From: Simiduia sp. 21SJ11W-1
GTDB lineage: Bacteria; Pseudomonadota; Gammaproteobacteria; Pseudomonadales; Cellvibrionaceae
Direction: 5' to 3'
Assembly (NCBI RefSeq): GCF_024138675.1
Contig: NZ_CP090959.1
Location: 2,883,501 to 2,947,500 of the forward strand
Length of the DNA stretch: 64,000 nucleotides
Positions 8,279 through 15,893 of this stretch are shown here, piece after piece. Both the position numbers and the translations under genes were made by a program. The notes under the pieces are model-generated. The model was not told the origin of the DNA. It did no database searches and saw nothing but the letters and a program-made list of their open reading frames with translations. How positions within the stretch are numbered: the stretch's first letter is position 1; every line of letters starts with the position of its first letter.

Positions 8279-9289
8279 ATGAAACTTGCATCATTGAAGC
8301 AGGGCCGCGACGGCGCCCTGATCGTTGTTAGCCGCGACCTCACCAAAGCGGTAAAAGCGGCACACATTGCCCCCACCCTGCAGGCAGCACTGGACGACTG
8401 GGCCGCCAAGGCACCCAAGCTTCAAGCCCTGTACGAAGACCTGAACGCCGGCAAAGCCACCGGCAGTTTCGCCTTTGACGAAGCCGCCTGCGCCTCGCCA
8501 CTGCCGCGCGCCTACCAATGGGCCGATGGCAGCGCCTACGTGAATCACGTCGAGCTGGTGCGCAAGGCGCGCAACGCCGAAATGCCCGAAACCTTCTGGA
8601 CAGACCCGTTGATCTACCAGGGCGGTTCCGATGATTTTATTGGCCCGCGCGACGACATTCCGCTGCCATCAGACGAGTGGGGTGTTGATTTTGAAGGCGA
8701 GATTGCCATCATCACCGACGACGTACCCATGAGCACCGATGCCGAAACCGCCAAAGAGCACATCAAACTGCTTATGCTCGTTAACGATGTCTCCCTGCGT
8801 GGCTTGATTCCGGGCGAGCTGGCCAAGGGGTTCGGCTTTTTCCAATCCAAACCCGCCTCGGCTTTTTCACCGGTTGCAGTCACGCCCGATGAATTGGGCG
8901 ATGCCTGGGACGGCAGCAAAGTGTCACGCCCGCTGTTGTCTTACCTCAATGGCGAGGCCTTTGGCAAACCCGATGCCGGCACCGATATGACCTTTCACTT
9001 TGGCCAGCTGATTGCCCACGTGACCAAGTCGCGCAACATGGGCGCAGGCGCCATCATCGGTTCGGGCACTGTGTCGAACAAACAGGGCACCGGCCACGGC
9101 ACCTCCATTGCAGAAGGCGGCGTTGGCTATTCGTGCATTGCGGAAATCCGCATGATCGAAACCATCCGCGACGGCAAGCCCAGCACCGGGTTCATGAAGT
9201 TTGGCGATCGCGTGAAAATTGAAATGCGCGATAAAGACGGCCACTCCATCTTTGGCACCATTGAACAAACCCTGGTGAAAAACGCCTAG
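8279..9289 (+). CDS. Fumarylacetoacetate hydrolase family protein, likely fumarylacetoacetase
   Basis: 336 residues. It would split fumarylacetoacetate into fumarate and acetoacetate, the last step after HmgA and MaiA. The FAH fold is shown by DPLIYQGGSDDFIGPRDDI, the metal-site acidic cluster WGVDFEGEIAIITDDV, MLVNDVSLRGLIP, and GAGAIIGSGTVSNKQGTGHG. It is shorter than the roughly 420-residue classical FahA and belongs to the compact form common in marine gammaproteobacteria. ATG 8279 was chosen because AAAAGGGA precedes it. Its place between hmgA and maiA is the main support for substrate. Confidence 0.88.
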   Translation: MKLASLKQGRDGALIVVSRDLTKAVKAAHIAPTLQAALDDWAAKAPKLQALYEDLNAGKATGSFAFDEAACASPLPRAYQWADGSAYVNHVELVRKARNAEMPETFWTDPLIYQGGSDDFIGPRDDIPLPSDEWGVDFEGEIAIITDDVPMSTDAETAKEHIKLLMLVNDVSLRGLIPGELAKGFGFFQSKPASAFSPVAVTPDELGDAWDGSKVSRPLLSYLNGEAFGKPDAGTDMTFHFGQLIAHVTKSRNMGAGAIIGSGTVSNKQGTGHGTSIAEGGVGYSCIAEIRMIETIRDGKPSTGFMKFGDRVKIEMRDKDGHSIFGTIEQTLVKNA

Positions 9290-9303
9290 GCAAGGAGCCT
9301 GTG

Positions 9304-9939
9304 ATGAAACTCTACGGCTATTTCCGGTCATCGGCGGCCTATCGGGTACGCATTGCGCTGAACCTCAAAGGCCTGAGCGCCGAGCAGGTACCTGTGTCGC
9401 TCATCAAGGGCGAGCAGCAAGGAGCCTACCGCGAGCTCAACCCCCAGGGGTTGGTGCCCGCGCTGGGTACCGAGCAAGGGCTGCTCACGCAATCGCTGGC
9501 AATCATCGAATACCTTGAAAGCCTGCACCCTACACCTGCCCTGCTGCCCGGCGACGCCTGGCAACAGGCGCAAATTCGCGCCTTTGCACTCTCGCTTGCC
9601 TGCGATGTTCACCCGCTTAACAACTTGCGCGTGCTGAAATACCTCACGGACGACCTGGCCCTCAACGAGAACCAGAAAAACGCCTGGTACGCCCACTGGA
9701 TTCAAACGGGCTTTACCGCTCTGGAAACCCAGCTGGCCGAGCACGCCGGCGATTATTGCTTTGGCATACGCCCAAGCCTTGCCGATGTGTGCCTGATCCC
9801 GCAGGTGTACAACGCCAAGCGCTTTAATGTGGATCTTGGCGCCTTCCCCACCATTTTGCGTATTTACGAGCACTGCAACACGCAACCGGCCTTTCAAGCG
9901 GCACAACCCGAGCAGCAGCCAGACGCGCCACAAAGCTGA
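9304..9939 (+). CDS. maiA: Maleylacetoacetate isomerase (zeta-class GST)
   Basis: 211 residues. It isomerises maleylacetoacetate to fumarylacetoacetate using glutathione. The catalytic N-terminal motif YFRSSAAYRVRIALNLKG carries the zeta-class SSxxxR(V)R signature; NPQGLVPAL and LTQSLAIIEYLE form the glutathione site; the C-terminal helical domain includes PSLADVCLIPQVYNAKRF. AAGGAG at 9292-9297 fits ATG 9304 better than GTG 9301. Last gene of the hmgA operon; 14 nt after the FAH-family gene. Confidence 0.95.
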   Translation: MKLYGYFRSSAAYRVRIALNLKGLSAEQVPVSLIKGEQQGAYRELNPQGLVPALGTEQGLLTQSLAIIEYLESLHPTPALLPGDAWQQAQIRAFALSLACDVHPLNNLRVLKYLTDDLALNENQKNAWYAHWIQTGFTALETQLAEHAGDYCFGIRPSLADVCLIPQVYNAKRFNVDLGAFPTILRIYEHCNTQPAFQAAQPEQQPDAPQS

Positions 9940-10134
9940 GGTGCCCCCTTCAAACATCAGGCCTGTGAACCGGCCTGGTGTTGACGGTTGCCTACCCTTC
10001 ACCCGCTCTCTGCCCTGACACGTAAGTTATTCCTAACCCAGCTAACGGACAAAGGCCGCTAATAGCCCGCGCGCCACGGCTGTACCGCCCACAGTGCCTG
10101 CCATTGCGGCGTCCATACACATTCCACCCACAAG

Positions 10135-10143
10135 TTATCCACA
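10135..10143 (+). promoter_or_regulatory. DnaA box upstream of nrdB
   Basis: TTATCCACA, an exact match to the consensus DnaA box, 36 bp before the predicted -35. E. coli nrdAB is also controlled by DnaA bound just upstream of its promoter, so the position makes sense. Confidence 0.6.
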
Positions 10144-10147
10144 GCTG

Positions 10148-10194
10148 CCACCATATATAGTGTTATTGCCAATTAGAATTTGCATATCTTGTGC
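10148..10194 (+). promoter_or_regulatory. Pair of NrdR boxes
   Basis: Box 1 (10148-10163, CCACCATATATAGTGT) matches 14 of 16 positions of the NrdR consensus acaCwAtATaTwGtgt. Box 2 (10179-10194) matches 9 of 16, and starts exactly 31 bp later, the three-turn spacing typical of NrdR pairs. Box 2 overlaps the -35, as expected for ATP/dATP-responsive repression of ribonucleotide reductase. Confidence 0.65.
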
Positions 10195-10207
10195 TAGGCG
10201 TTAGAAT
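10180..10207 (+). promoter_or_regulatory. nrdB sigma-70 promoter
   Basis: -35 TTGCAT (10180-10185), 16-bp spacer, -10 TAGAAT (10202-10207). Transcription would start near 10214. Confidence 0.5.
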
Positions 10208-10594
10208 AATTGCCATCATTTGGGGTGCAGGGGCCGGTGCAGCAGACCGGCCGGATTGAAGATGCAGGCAAGGCGGATTCAGCTGCAATGGGAGGGCAAG
10301 GAATAGCGCCCGCGGTTTACAGCCGCACCCAGGCATTCAGCGCAATTTCGCACCAGTGCTCACAGCCATCACAATCAACCAGACAGACAAACAGTAAAAC
10401 GCTGCTGTTTGAGCTTGGGTACAAACACGATAAGAGCCCTCAGCTGTGCAAACCACAAGCGCAACATGAGGCCAAGCCCCGCCACCAAAGGCAGGCGCCA
10501 AGGCGGGGCGTCACACACAGATTCCAGTTTTGCCATTTCCGGGGTTACCCGGCCGAATTATTCACAATTAAAAGCAGTTTAAGGACCATTGACC

Positions 10595-11842
10595 ATGCTG
10601 AGTTGGGACGACTACGAGAACGAAGCCACCACAACCAAGCCCACCGAACCGCAACCGGCCGCTGCCCCACAGCCCGCACCCAAGGTGCAGGCGACCCAGG
10701 CAGCGCCGGTAGCGGCCCAAACGGCCGCAACCGATAAACCCGCGAGCGATGCCATCGCCAAGGCCCGCGCCGCTGTCGCTAACCTCGACACCGCCGCCGG
10801 CATCGCCGACCTGGAACTGGGTGCCGAGCGCGTTCAGGTAGACGACAAGCGCATGATCAACTGCCGTGCAGATCTCAACCAACTGGTGCCCTTCAAATAC
10901 GAGTGGGCCTGGCAGAAGTACCTGGATGGCTGTGCCAACCACTGGATGCCCCAGGAAATCAACATGACCGCCGACGTTGCGCTGTGGAAATCGGCCGATG
11001 GCCTGACCGAAGACGAGCGCCGCATTGTGATGCGCTCGCTGGGCTATTTCTCAACGGCTGACTCCCTGGTGGCCAACAACCTGGTGCTGGCCATTTACCG
11101 CCTGATCACCAACCCCGAATGCCGCCAGTACATCTTGCGCCAATCCTTCGAGGAGGCTATCCACACCCACGCCTACCAGTACTGCATCGAGTCGCTGGGC
11201 ATGGATGAAGGCGCAGTATTTAACATGTACCGCGAGCTGCCCTCTGTGGCCAACAAGGCGGTGTGGAGCCTGAACCACACCAAATCGCTGTCTGACCCGA
11301 CCTTCACCACCGGCACCCCCGAGACAGACCAAGAGCTGCTACGCAACCTGATTGCCTTCTATGTGGTCACCGAGGGTATCTTCTTCTACTGCGGTTTCAG
11401 CCAAATTCTTTCTATGGGCCGTCGCAACAAAATGACCGGTGTGGCCGAGCAGTTCCAATACATTTTGCGCGATGAATCCATGCACCTGAACTTTGGTATT
11501 GATGTCATCAACCAGATCAAACTGGAAAACCCGCACCTGTGGACGGCCGAATTCAAAGCCGAAGTGGTACAGATGATTCTGGAAGGCACCGAGCTTGAAA
11601 TTGCCTACGCACGCGATTCTATGCCGCGCGGCGTACTGGGCATGAATGCCGCCACCATGGAAGAGTACCTGCACTTCATTGCCAACCGTCGCCTGGCGCA
11701 GTTGGGCCTACCCGAGCAGTTCCCGGGCGCGCAGAACCCCTTCCCGTGGATGAGTGAAATCATGGACTTGCGCAAAGAGAAGAACTTCTTCGAAACGCGC
11801 GTTATTGAATACCAAACCGGTGGCGCACTGAGCTGGGAGTAA
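10595..11842 (+). CDS. nrdB: Ribonucleoside-diphosphate reductase class Ia, beta subunit
   Basis: 415 residues. It carries the diiron-tyrosyl radical used by the alpha subunit to make dNDPs. Metal-site motifs are visible: MTADVALWK, the [11 protein letters not shown] helix (E, H and the radical Tyr spaced as in E. coli E115/H118/Y122), EGIFFYCGF and DESMHLNF. The C-terminal tail ends ...GGALSWE, the part that docks on the alpha subunit. The first 60 or so residues are an Ala/Pro-rich extension not found in E. coli. ATG 10595 follows AAGGA. nrdA is not adjacent on either side, so the two subunits must be coordinated in trans. Confidence 0.96.
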   Translation: MLSWDDYENEATTTKPTEPQPAAAPQPAPKVQATQAAPVAAQTAATDKPASDAIAKARAAVANLDTAAGIADLELGAERVQVDDKRMINCRADLNQLVPFKYEWAWQKYLDGCANHWMPQEINMTADVALWKSADGLTEDERRIVMRSLGYFSTADSLVANNLVLAIYRLITNPECRQYILRQSFEEAIHTHAYQYCIESLGMDEGAVFNMYRELPSVANKAVWSLNHTKSLSDPTFTTGTPETDQELLRNLIAFYVVTEGIFFYCGFSQILSMGRRNKMTGVAEQFQYILRDESMHLNFGIDVINQIKLENPHLWTAEFKAEVVQMILEGTELEIAYARDSMPRGVLGMNAATMEEYLHFIANRRLAQLGLPEQFPGAQNPFPWMSEIMDLRKEKNFFETRVIEYQTGGALSWE

Positions 11843-11856
11843 CCCTCAGGCGTCTT

Positions 11857-11880
11857 TGCCGGCAGCGCCCGCTGCCGGCA
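11857..11880 (+). terminator. nrdB terminator
   Basis: 11-bp perfect stem TGCCGGCAGCG / CGCTGCCGGCA with a 2-nt centre, followed by TTTGTCATT. Confidence 0.7.
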
Positions 11881-11916
11881 TTTGTCATTAACCAAGAGTT
11901 GTCAACGGAGAGAACG

Positions 11917-12105
11917 ATGGAACATGACCGACGCAATAACCTAGACCCGATGCAAGAGGCCATGCTGATTAGCCTCGATCAATTAAGCCAAACGCTGGAA
12001 GTAATGGGCCAGGTGATCAACCGGCTGCGCTACCAGGTAGAAGACATGGCAGACACACGCCCACCAACGGCGGAAGAAGCCGACCGGCTCTCCCCCATGC
12101 ATTAG
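11917..12105 (+). CDS. Small conserved-looking protein of unknown function (62 aa)
   Basis: I do not recognise it. The product is acidic and helical (LDPMQEAMLISLDQLSQTLEVMGQVINRLRYQVEDM), with heptad-like spacing of Leu/Met/Ile that suggests a short coiled coil, then a Pro/Glu-rich tail. No membrane segment or cysteine. GGAGAG lies 6 nt before ATG 11917, which favours a real gene. It sits between the nrdB terminator and the diguanylate cyclase gene and may be cotranscribed with the latter. Confidence 0.6.
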   Translation: MEHDRRNNLDPMQEAMLISLDQLSQTLEVMGQVINRLRYQVEDMADTRPPTAEEADRLSPMH

Positions 12106-12160
12106 CCTCAAAATCACGGGATTCTGTCTATACTGCTTTAAACCCAAGGGAAAGTAGTTG

Positions 12161-13063
12161 ATGGCCAGAATATTCATCGTTGATGACGTAGAAGATAACA
12201 TCAAGTTGCTCTGGTATAACCTGGAGGACGACGGCCACGAGGTCGCTTCCGCCAACAGCGGCCAGGCATGCATAGATCAAGCACCGGCCTTCAAGCCAGA
12301 TGTAATCTTGCTCGACATGATGATGCCTGGCATGAGCGGCATTGAAACCCTCAAGGTGCTGAAAACCTTGCCGGAGGTTGAGAATGTGCCGGTTATTATG
12401 GTGTCTGCCGACGACAGTGACGACAGTATCATCGACGCCCTCGACATAGGCGCGCACGACTTCATTTCCAAACCCTTCATCTACCCGGTGCTGGAAGCCC
12501 GCGTGCGCTCGGCGGTGAGGCTCAAGCAAAGCCAGGAAGAACTGGGCGCCGCCAACGAGCGGCTGGCCATTCTCGCCTCAACAGATTCCCTGACCGGTTG
12601 CTTTAATCGACGCCACTTCTTTGAGATGAGCCAGCTGGAGTTCGCCAAGGCCACCCGCCACGGACGGCCTTTGTCGGTAGTGATGCTCGATGCCGATAAA
12701 TTCAAAGCCATTAACGACACCTACGGCCACGCCATGGGCGATGAGGCACTGAAGGCCATTGCCGACACCTGCCGAAGCTGCCTGCGGGAATCAGACATAC
12801 TGGCGCGCCTGGGGGGTGAAGAGTTTGCCTTATGCTGCGCTGAAACCAACCGTGATGGCGCCGCCCAACTGGCCGAACGCATCCGGCAAGCCATTGAGAA
12901 GACCACCGTCGAGCTTGACGGGCAGGCCATCAACTTTACCCTGAGCCTGGGTGTTACCGAACTGGGTGAAGGGGATATCAGCTTCGATCAGTTGATAAAC
13001 CGCGCCGATCAGCTGCTATATCAGGCTAAGTCTAATAATCGAAATTGCGTGGTGGCAGGCTGA
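12161..13063 (+). CDS. Response regulator with GGDEF output (diguanylate cyclase)
   Basis: 300 residues. Receiver domain 1-120: acidic pocket VDDVED, phospho-acceptor Asp in VILLDMMMPGM, then VSAD and the KP lysine in FISKPF. A short helical linker follows (RLKQSQEELGAANERLA) and then a GGDEF domain: TDSLTGCFNRRHF, DADKFKAINDTYGH, and the active site ARLGGEEFAL. An inhibitory I-site RxxD (RESD) lies five residues before GGEEF, so product feedback by c-di-GMP is likely. This is the WspR/PleD-like arrangement; the partner histidine kinase is not in the window. The Rsm-like RNA genes lie immediately downstream. Confidence 0.93.
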   Translation: MARIFIVDDVEDNIKLLWYNLEDDGHEVASANSGQACIDQAPAFKPDVILLDMMMPGMSGIETLKVLKTLPEVENVPVIMVSADDSDDSIIDALDIGAHDFISKPFIYPVLEARVRSAVRLKQSQEELGAANERLAILASTDSLTGCFNRRHFFEMSQLEFAKATRHGRPLSVVMLDADKFKAINDTYGHAMGDEALKAIADTCRSCLRESDILARLGGEEFALCCAETNRDGAAQLAERIRQAIEKTTVELDGQAINFTLSLGVTELGEGDISFDQLINRADQLLYQAKSNNRNCVVAG

Positions 13064-13088
13064 GCCAAGCAGCCGCCAGCCTCACCCT

Positions 13089-13106
13089 TGTAAGCCATGG
13101 CTTACA
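13089..13106 (+). promoter_or_regulatory. GacA-type upstream activating sequence, RNA gene A
   Basis: TGTAAGCCATGGCTTACA matches the GacA/UvrY consensus TGTAAG-N6-CTTACA at all 12 defined positions; the palindrome extends to 20 bp (13088-13107). Its centre is 56 bp from the centre of the -10 CAGAAT (13151-13156). Confidence 0.8.
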
Positions 13107-13162
13107 AAAGCTTCAGCCATACGCCACTATCGCCTACACCCTGCCTTGGGCAGAATACACAA

Positions 13163-13378
13163 CATACAAGGAAGTCGACACGGAAGTGATTCAGGCCATT
13201 GATGGTCAAGGGAGGCGCCCTTTGGAAAACAGGGCCATAACAAATACGGTCAGGGATACGGCATCAAGGATAGGCAGAAGGATTCTGCAAGATGATGCAA
13301 GGACAGCGATTAAGGATTAATCGATAAGACCGACACTTAGGGAAAGATATTCAAAGGCCAGCACTGCTGGTCTTTTTC
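13163..13378 (+). ncRNA. Putative Csr/Rsm-type protein-sequestering RNA, copy A
   Basis: About 216 nt. The start is inferred from the -10 CAGAAT; the end is an intrinsic terminator (AGGCCAGCA / TGCTGGTCT, 13355-13373, with T-run). It has 10 GGA motifs, most as AGGA or GGGA, beginning with ACAAGGAAG at the 5' end and ending with CTTAGGGAAA just before the terminator. Repeated GGA is the binding signal for CsrA/RsmA. The perfect GacA-type box upstream makes this the best-supported of the three. No plausible protein is encoded. Confidence 0.75.
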
Positions 13379-13415
13379 ATTTCCGGGCTTTACTAATCCC
13401 GTGAAGCCACAGCCG

Positions 13416-13433
13416 TGTCAGCCAAAGCTGACA
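13416..13433 (+). promoter_or_regulatory. GacA-type upstream activating sequence, RNA gene B
   Basis: TGTCAGCCAAAGCTGACA is a perfect palindrome around N6 and matches 10 of 12 positions of TGTAAG-N6-CTTACA. Its centre is 78 bp from the -10 CATAAT (13500-13505), 22 bp (two helical turns) farther than in copies A and C. Confidence 0.6.
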
Positions 13434-13511
13434 AGCCGCTGGCCAGAAACCTACGCCTGCTGCCGTTCCAAGCCACTGGGCGCACAGCAGGTGGTTTTGC
13501 ATAATACCCAT

Positions 13512-13661
13512 CAACAAGGAAGTACACAGGATGTAACGCGGCCACTGAAGGCAAAGGGAAGTACCTCCCGGATGGAGGTCATAGATAGGTCAAGGAATAG
13601 GGACGAAGACCAGCACTTAGGGAAAACGCTTTAAGAGGGCCAGCTTTGCTGGCCCTCTTTC
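13512..13661 (+). ncRNA. Putative Csr/Rsm-type RNA, copy B
   Basis: About 150 nt with 8 GGA motifs (ACAAGGAAG near the start, ACAGGATG, a CGGATGGAGG pair, CAAGGAATAGGGA, CTTAGGGAAA before the end). Terminator AGAGGGCCAGC / GCTGGCCCTCT (13634-13658) then Ts. The promoter and 5' part align with copy C (GCATAATACCCATCAACAAGG versus GCAAAATACCCATCAACAAGG). Confidence 0.72.
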
Positions 13662-13694
13662 ATTTGCGCGTTAAAAAAAGCTGCGGCTTACGGA

Positions 13695-13712
13695 TGTAGG
13701 TTTTGGCTGACA
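13695..13712 (+). promoter_or_regulatory. GacA-type upstream activating sequence, RNA gene C
   Basis: TGTAGGTTTTGGCTGACA: 10 of 12 matches to TGTAAG-N6-CTTACA, though the two halves do not mirror each other perfectly. The centre is 56 bp from the -10 CAAAAT (13757-13762), the same as in copy A. Confidence 0.55.
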
Positions 13713-13768
13713 CACTCTGGCGCTTCCCGCCACTAGGCGCACACGGGGCAATTTTGCAAAATACCCAT

Positions 13769-13933
13769 CAACAAGGACGTACCACAAGGAAGTATCGAGG
13801 CCAGCGAAGGCCAAGGGAAGCGCCCTCAGGACGACAGGGCCAAATAAACAAGGTCAAGGAAAAAGGATCACGGACGGTTCAAGACCACAACTTAGGGAAA
13901 CACATTCAAAAGCCGGCATTGCCGGCTTTTTTT
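13769..13933 (+). ncRNA. Putative Csr/Rsm-type RNA, copy C
   Basis: About 165 nt with 8 GGA motifs (ACAAGGACG, ACAAGGAAG, CAAGGGAAG, CAGGACG, CAAGGAAAAAGGATC, CGGACG, CTTAGGGAAA). It ends in the strongest terminator of the three: AAAAGCCGGC-ATT-GCCGGCTTTT (13908-13930) plus extra Ts. Similar to copy B over the promoter, 5' end and pre-terminator region, diverged between. Confidence 0.72.
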
Positions 13934-14006
13934 CTATCCGTCACCTGCGACTTCTCAGTCAGCCACAATCTCGTATACTGCCTGAAAATAACAACGAGTA
14001 GCGCCC

Positions 14007-14669
14007 ATGGCATTTCGCATTCCCTCTACCAACACATTTTTAATTCAGGCCTTTGTGCTTTTGGCCTGCGTCTATTTGGTGAGTTTATGGTTGTCTTTGC
14101 CTGTGTACCTTGCAGCGGTGCTAAAGGTGGCCCCCATACTGTGCTTGCTGACGCTGGCTCTGAAGGCGCCGCAGCGGGCCAACTTTCTAGTGGGCGCCCT
14201 GGTATTTTCCGCCCTGGGCGATGTGTTACTCGCACTACCTATTGAACACAGTTTTGTATTGGGCCTGGGTGCCTTTTTAATTGCACAGTCGATTTATGCC
14301 GCAGGCTTTTTTGTGCGTCGCGCGCAACCGATTAGCGCACAGCATAAGGGACGTTTATTTTTTGTGTTGGTAATAAGCCTGGCCTTGGCCACTATCATTT
14401 TGCCGCGCACCGGCGCCTTGGCAATGCCCGTCACGGTTTACCTGTTGGCCATTGCTGCCATGGCGGCAACCGCAGCCACTGTCCCCAAGGCGGGGGCCGC
14501 GTTATTTTGCGGGGCCTTATTGTTTGTACTTTCAGATGCCTGCATAGCAATCAACAAGTTTGTGTACCCTTTCAACGGCAGCGACATTGCCATCATGAGC
14601 ACCTACTACGGCGCACAGGCACTTATTTGCTATGGGGTGCTACGCCACCAGCGTCAGGTGCAGCGCTAA
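14007..14669 (+). CDS. YhhN-family membrane protein (lysoplasmalogenase-like)
   Basis: 220 residues with about eight hydrophobic helices. It has the family pattern of conserved acidic residues in membrane helices (FSALGDVLLALP and FVLSDACIAINKF) and the end YYGAQALICYGVLRH. Family members (TMEM86, YhhN) hydrolyse the vinyl-ether bond of lysoplasmalogens in animals; the bacterial substrate is uncertain. Its last 47 bp overlap the end of the convergent DUF3833 gene. Confidence 0.85.
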   Translation: MAFRIPSTNTFLIQAFVLLACVYLVSLWLSLPVYLAAVLKVAPILCLLTLALKAPQRANFLVGALVFSALGDVLLALPIEHSFVLGLGAFLIAQSIYAAGFFVRRAQPISAQHKGRLFFVLVISLALATIILPRTGALAMPVTVYLLAIAAMAATAATVPKAGAALFCGALLFVLSDACIAINKFVYPFNGSDIAIMSTYYGAQALICYGVLRHQRQVQR

Positions 14670-15237
14670 GGTCTTGGCAGTCAGCCACTGATTGATCGGC
14701 CGCGCGCTGAAAAAACAGCGTTACCCGGGCCACGGTAATTCCCCACTTTTTGATTGCCGCCTGATTAAACAAGTGGTCGTTATCCAGCTGGTACATCCAG
14801 TCGTCAAAGCGCACATGGTATTGGGAATCGCCCACGGGCAAATCCATTGCATACTGCCACTGCAGGGCAAACCCTTCACTGCGCCCGGTAGCTGTGCCAC
14901 TGATGTCTGCCGCACGCCCGGTGTAATGACCTGCGCTACTTTCATCAATAACCCATTGCCGGAACTGCGTTTCACCGTCGTCATAAAGAAAGTGCTCGTC
15001 GAGCACCAGCTGACCATCGCGCACGCACCCAACAAGATCTACGGTGAAACGTCGAACCACCTTGCCCGTGTAATCCCGCACCATGCCCCAGGCGCGGGAT
15101 TGGCCGTTAAAAAAATGCAAAAGATCTACCCGCTGCTGCTCAGCGGGCGTGGCCGGTGCGTAACTCTCTATGCCGCTGCACCCCGCCAGCGCCAATAACA
15201 TCGCTGCAGCTATAAGCCATTTTTTAAAGCAAATCAT
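14623..15237 (-). CDS. DUF3833-family lipoprotein
   Basis: 204 residues. The signal peptide ends in the lipobox ALAGC (WLIAAAMLLALAGCSG), so the mature protein is anchored to a membrane. The body contains the DUF3833 pattern: F.G...AWGMVRDYTGKVVRRFTVDLVG, FLYDDGETQFRQW, ADISGTATG and DDWMYQLDNDHLFNQAAIKKWG, a lipocalin-like beta-rich protein. Function unknown. ATG 15237 overlaps the stop of the preceding chalcone-isomerase-like gene (ATGA), so the two are coupled; this pairing suggests a shared role in the envelope. Confidence 0.85.
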   Translation of the reverse strand: MICFKKWLIAAAMLLALAGCSGIESYAPATPAEQQRVDLLHFFNGQSRAWGMVRDYTGKVVRRFTVDLVGCVRDGQLVLDEHFLYDDGETQFRQWVIDESSAGHYTGRAADISGTATGRSEGFALQWQYAMDLPVGDSQYHVRFDDWMYQLDNDHLFNQAAIKKWGITVARVTLFFQRAADQSVADCQDLSAAPDAGGVAPHSK

Positions 15238-15767
15238 TCCGCAAGCCCCGCCAGTTGATTGCGAACCGATGTGTTGCGGGCATTGGGGTGCAACCAAATG
15301 GCTGCGAAGGTAGACGCAAACTGCGCGTGTTCTACGGCGCCTAACAGCTGGCCGTTCATGTAAAACTTCGCCCGGTCATCGGTATCGACCCACAAAGTCA
15401 GCTCGTCACCTGCTTCTACGCTTTGCCAAATAGCCCGAAGCTCGGCAAGCCACGCTTGCGTGTGTTCACCGACAAGGCCCAAGCGTTGCCACTCGTCGCG
15501 GGTGGTTTCAATCAGGTCTTGGCGGTCAATGTCCCGGTGATAGTGAATCACCAGGGCAAAGGGTTTCGGCAAGGCCTTGTGATCAACAATTGCGCGCCCT
15601 TCGCAGCCGAAGGTGTGCGCGCGATAAATTTTAATTCCCCAATAGCGCAACTCGGCTGCCCCGATTTTTTGCAACTGCTCAGTGGCAGGCGCTTCAACCG
15701 GGCGTTCGCAGGCTACACTTGGCAGAGCGCAGATCAGCATCACCAACAGCAGGAAAAACCGTTTCAT
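15234..15767 (-). CDS. Periplasmic chalcone-isomerase-like protein
   Basis: 177 residues with signal peptide MKRFFLLLVMLICALPSVACE. The mature sequence (LQKIGAAELRYWGIKIYRAHTF, PFALVIHYHRDIDRQDLIETTRDEWQRLG, AGDELTLWVDTDDRAKFYMNGQLLGAVEHAQFASTFAAIWL) fits the bacterial chalcone_isomerase-like family, which shares the fold but not the plant enzyme's chemistry; a fatty-acid or lipid ligand is possible. ATG 15767 is the start that gives the signal peptide. Coupled to the downstream lipoprotein gene. Confidence 0.8.
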   Translation of the reverse strand: MKRFFLLLVMLICALPSVACERPVEAPATEQLQKIGAAELRYWGIKIYRAHTFGCEGRAIVDHKALPKPFALVIHYHRDIDRQDLIETTRDEWQRLGLVGEHTQAWLAELRAIWQSVEAGDELTLWVDTDDRAKFYMNGQLLGAVEHAQFASTFAAIWLHPNARNTSVRNQLAGLAE

Positions 15768-15893
15768 AAAAGTGTCACCCATAAACCCTATGTACTGGCA
15801 TACGGCCAAATCCTAAAATTGGATGAGACTTACAGGCCCAGCCCGTTTTCCGGTAGAGTGGCCACCTTTTTTCCGGCAGCAGGACTCGGTGCC

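Larger units (their letters stand above)
9940..10594 (+). other. 655-bp gap: nrdB control region and long leader
   Basis: No convincing gene. It holds a DnaA box (10135), two NrdR-type sites (10148, 10179), a promoter ending at 10207, and then about 380 nt of leader before nrdB. The leader contains a 7-bp hairpin GGCCGGT/ACCGGCC (10232-10252) and other GC-rich inverted segments. An open frame covering 10210-10594 lacks codon character and a ribosome site and is not called. Confidence 0.55.

Noticed and set aside
10210-10594. Cobalamin riboswitch or a coding frame in the nrdB leader
   Set aside because: GC-rich and hairpin-bearing, but the conserved B12-box and core motifs are not found; the open frame lacks a start context and runs into nrdB in another frame.
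13045-13634. Small proteins in the 13.1-13.7 kb region
   Set aside because: Frames there have no ribosome sites, stop at terminator stems and coincide with GGA-rich RNA units.
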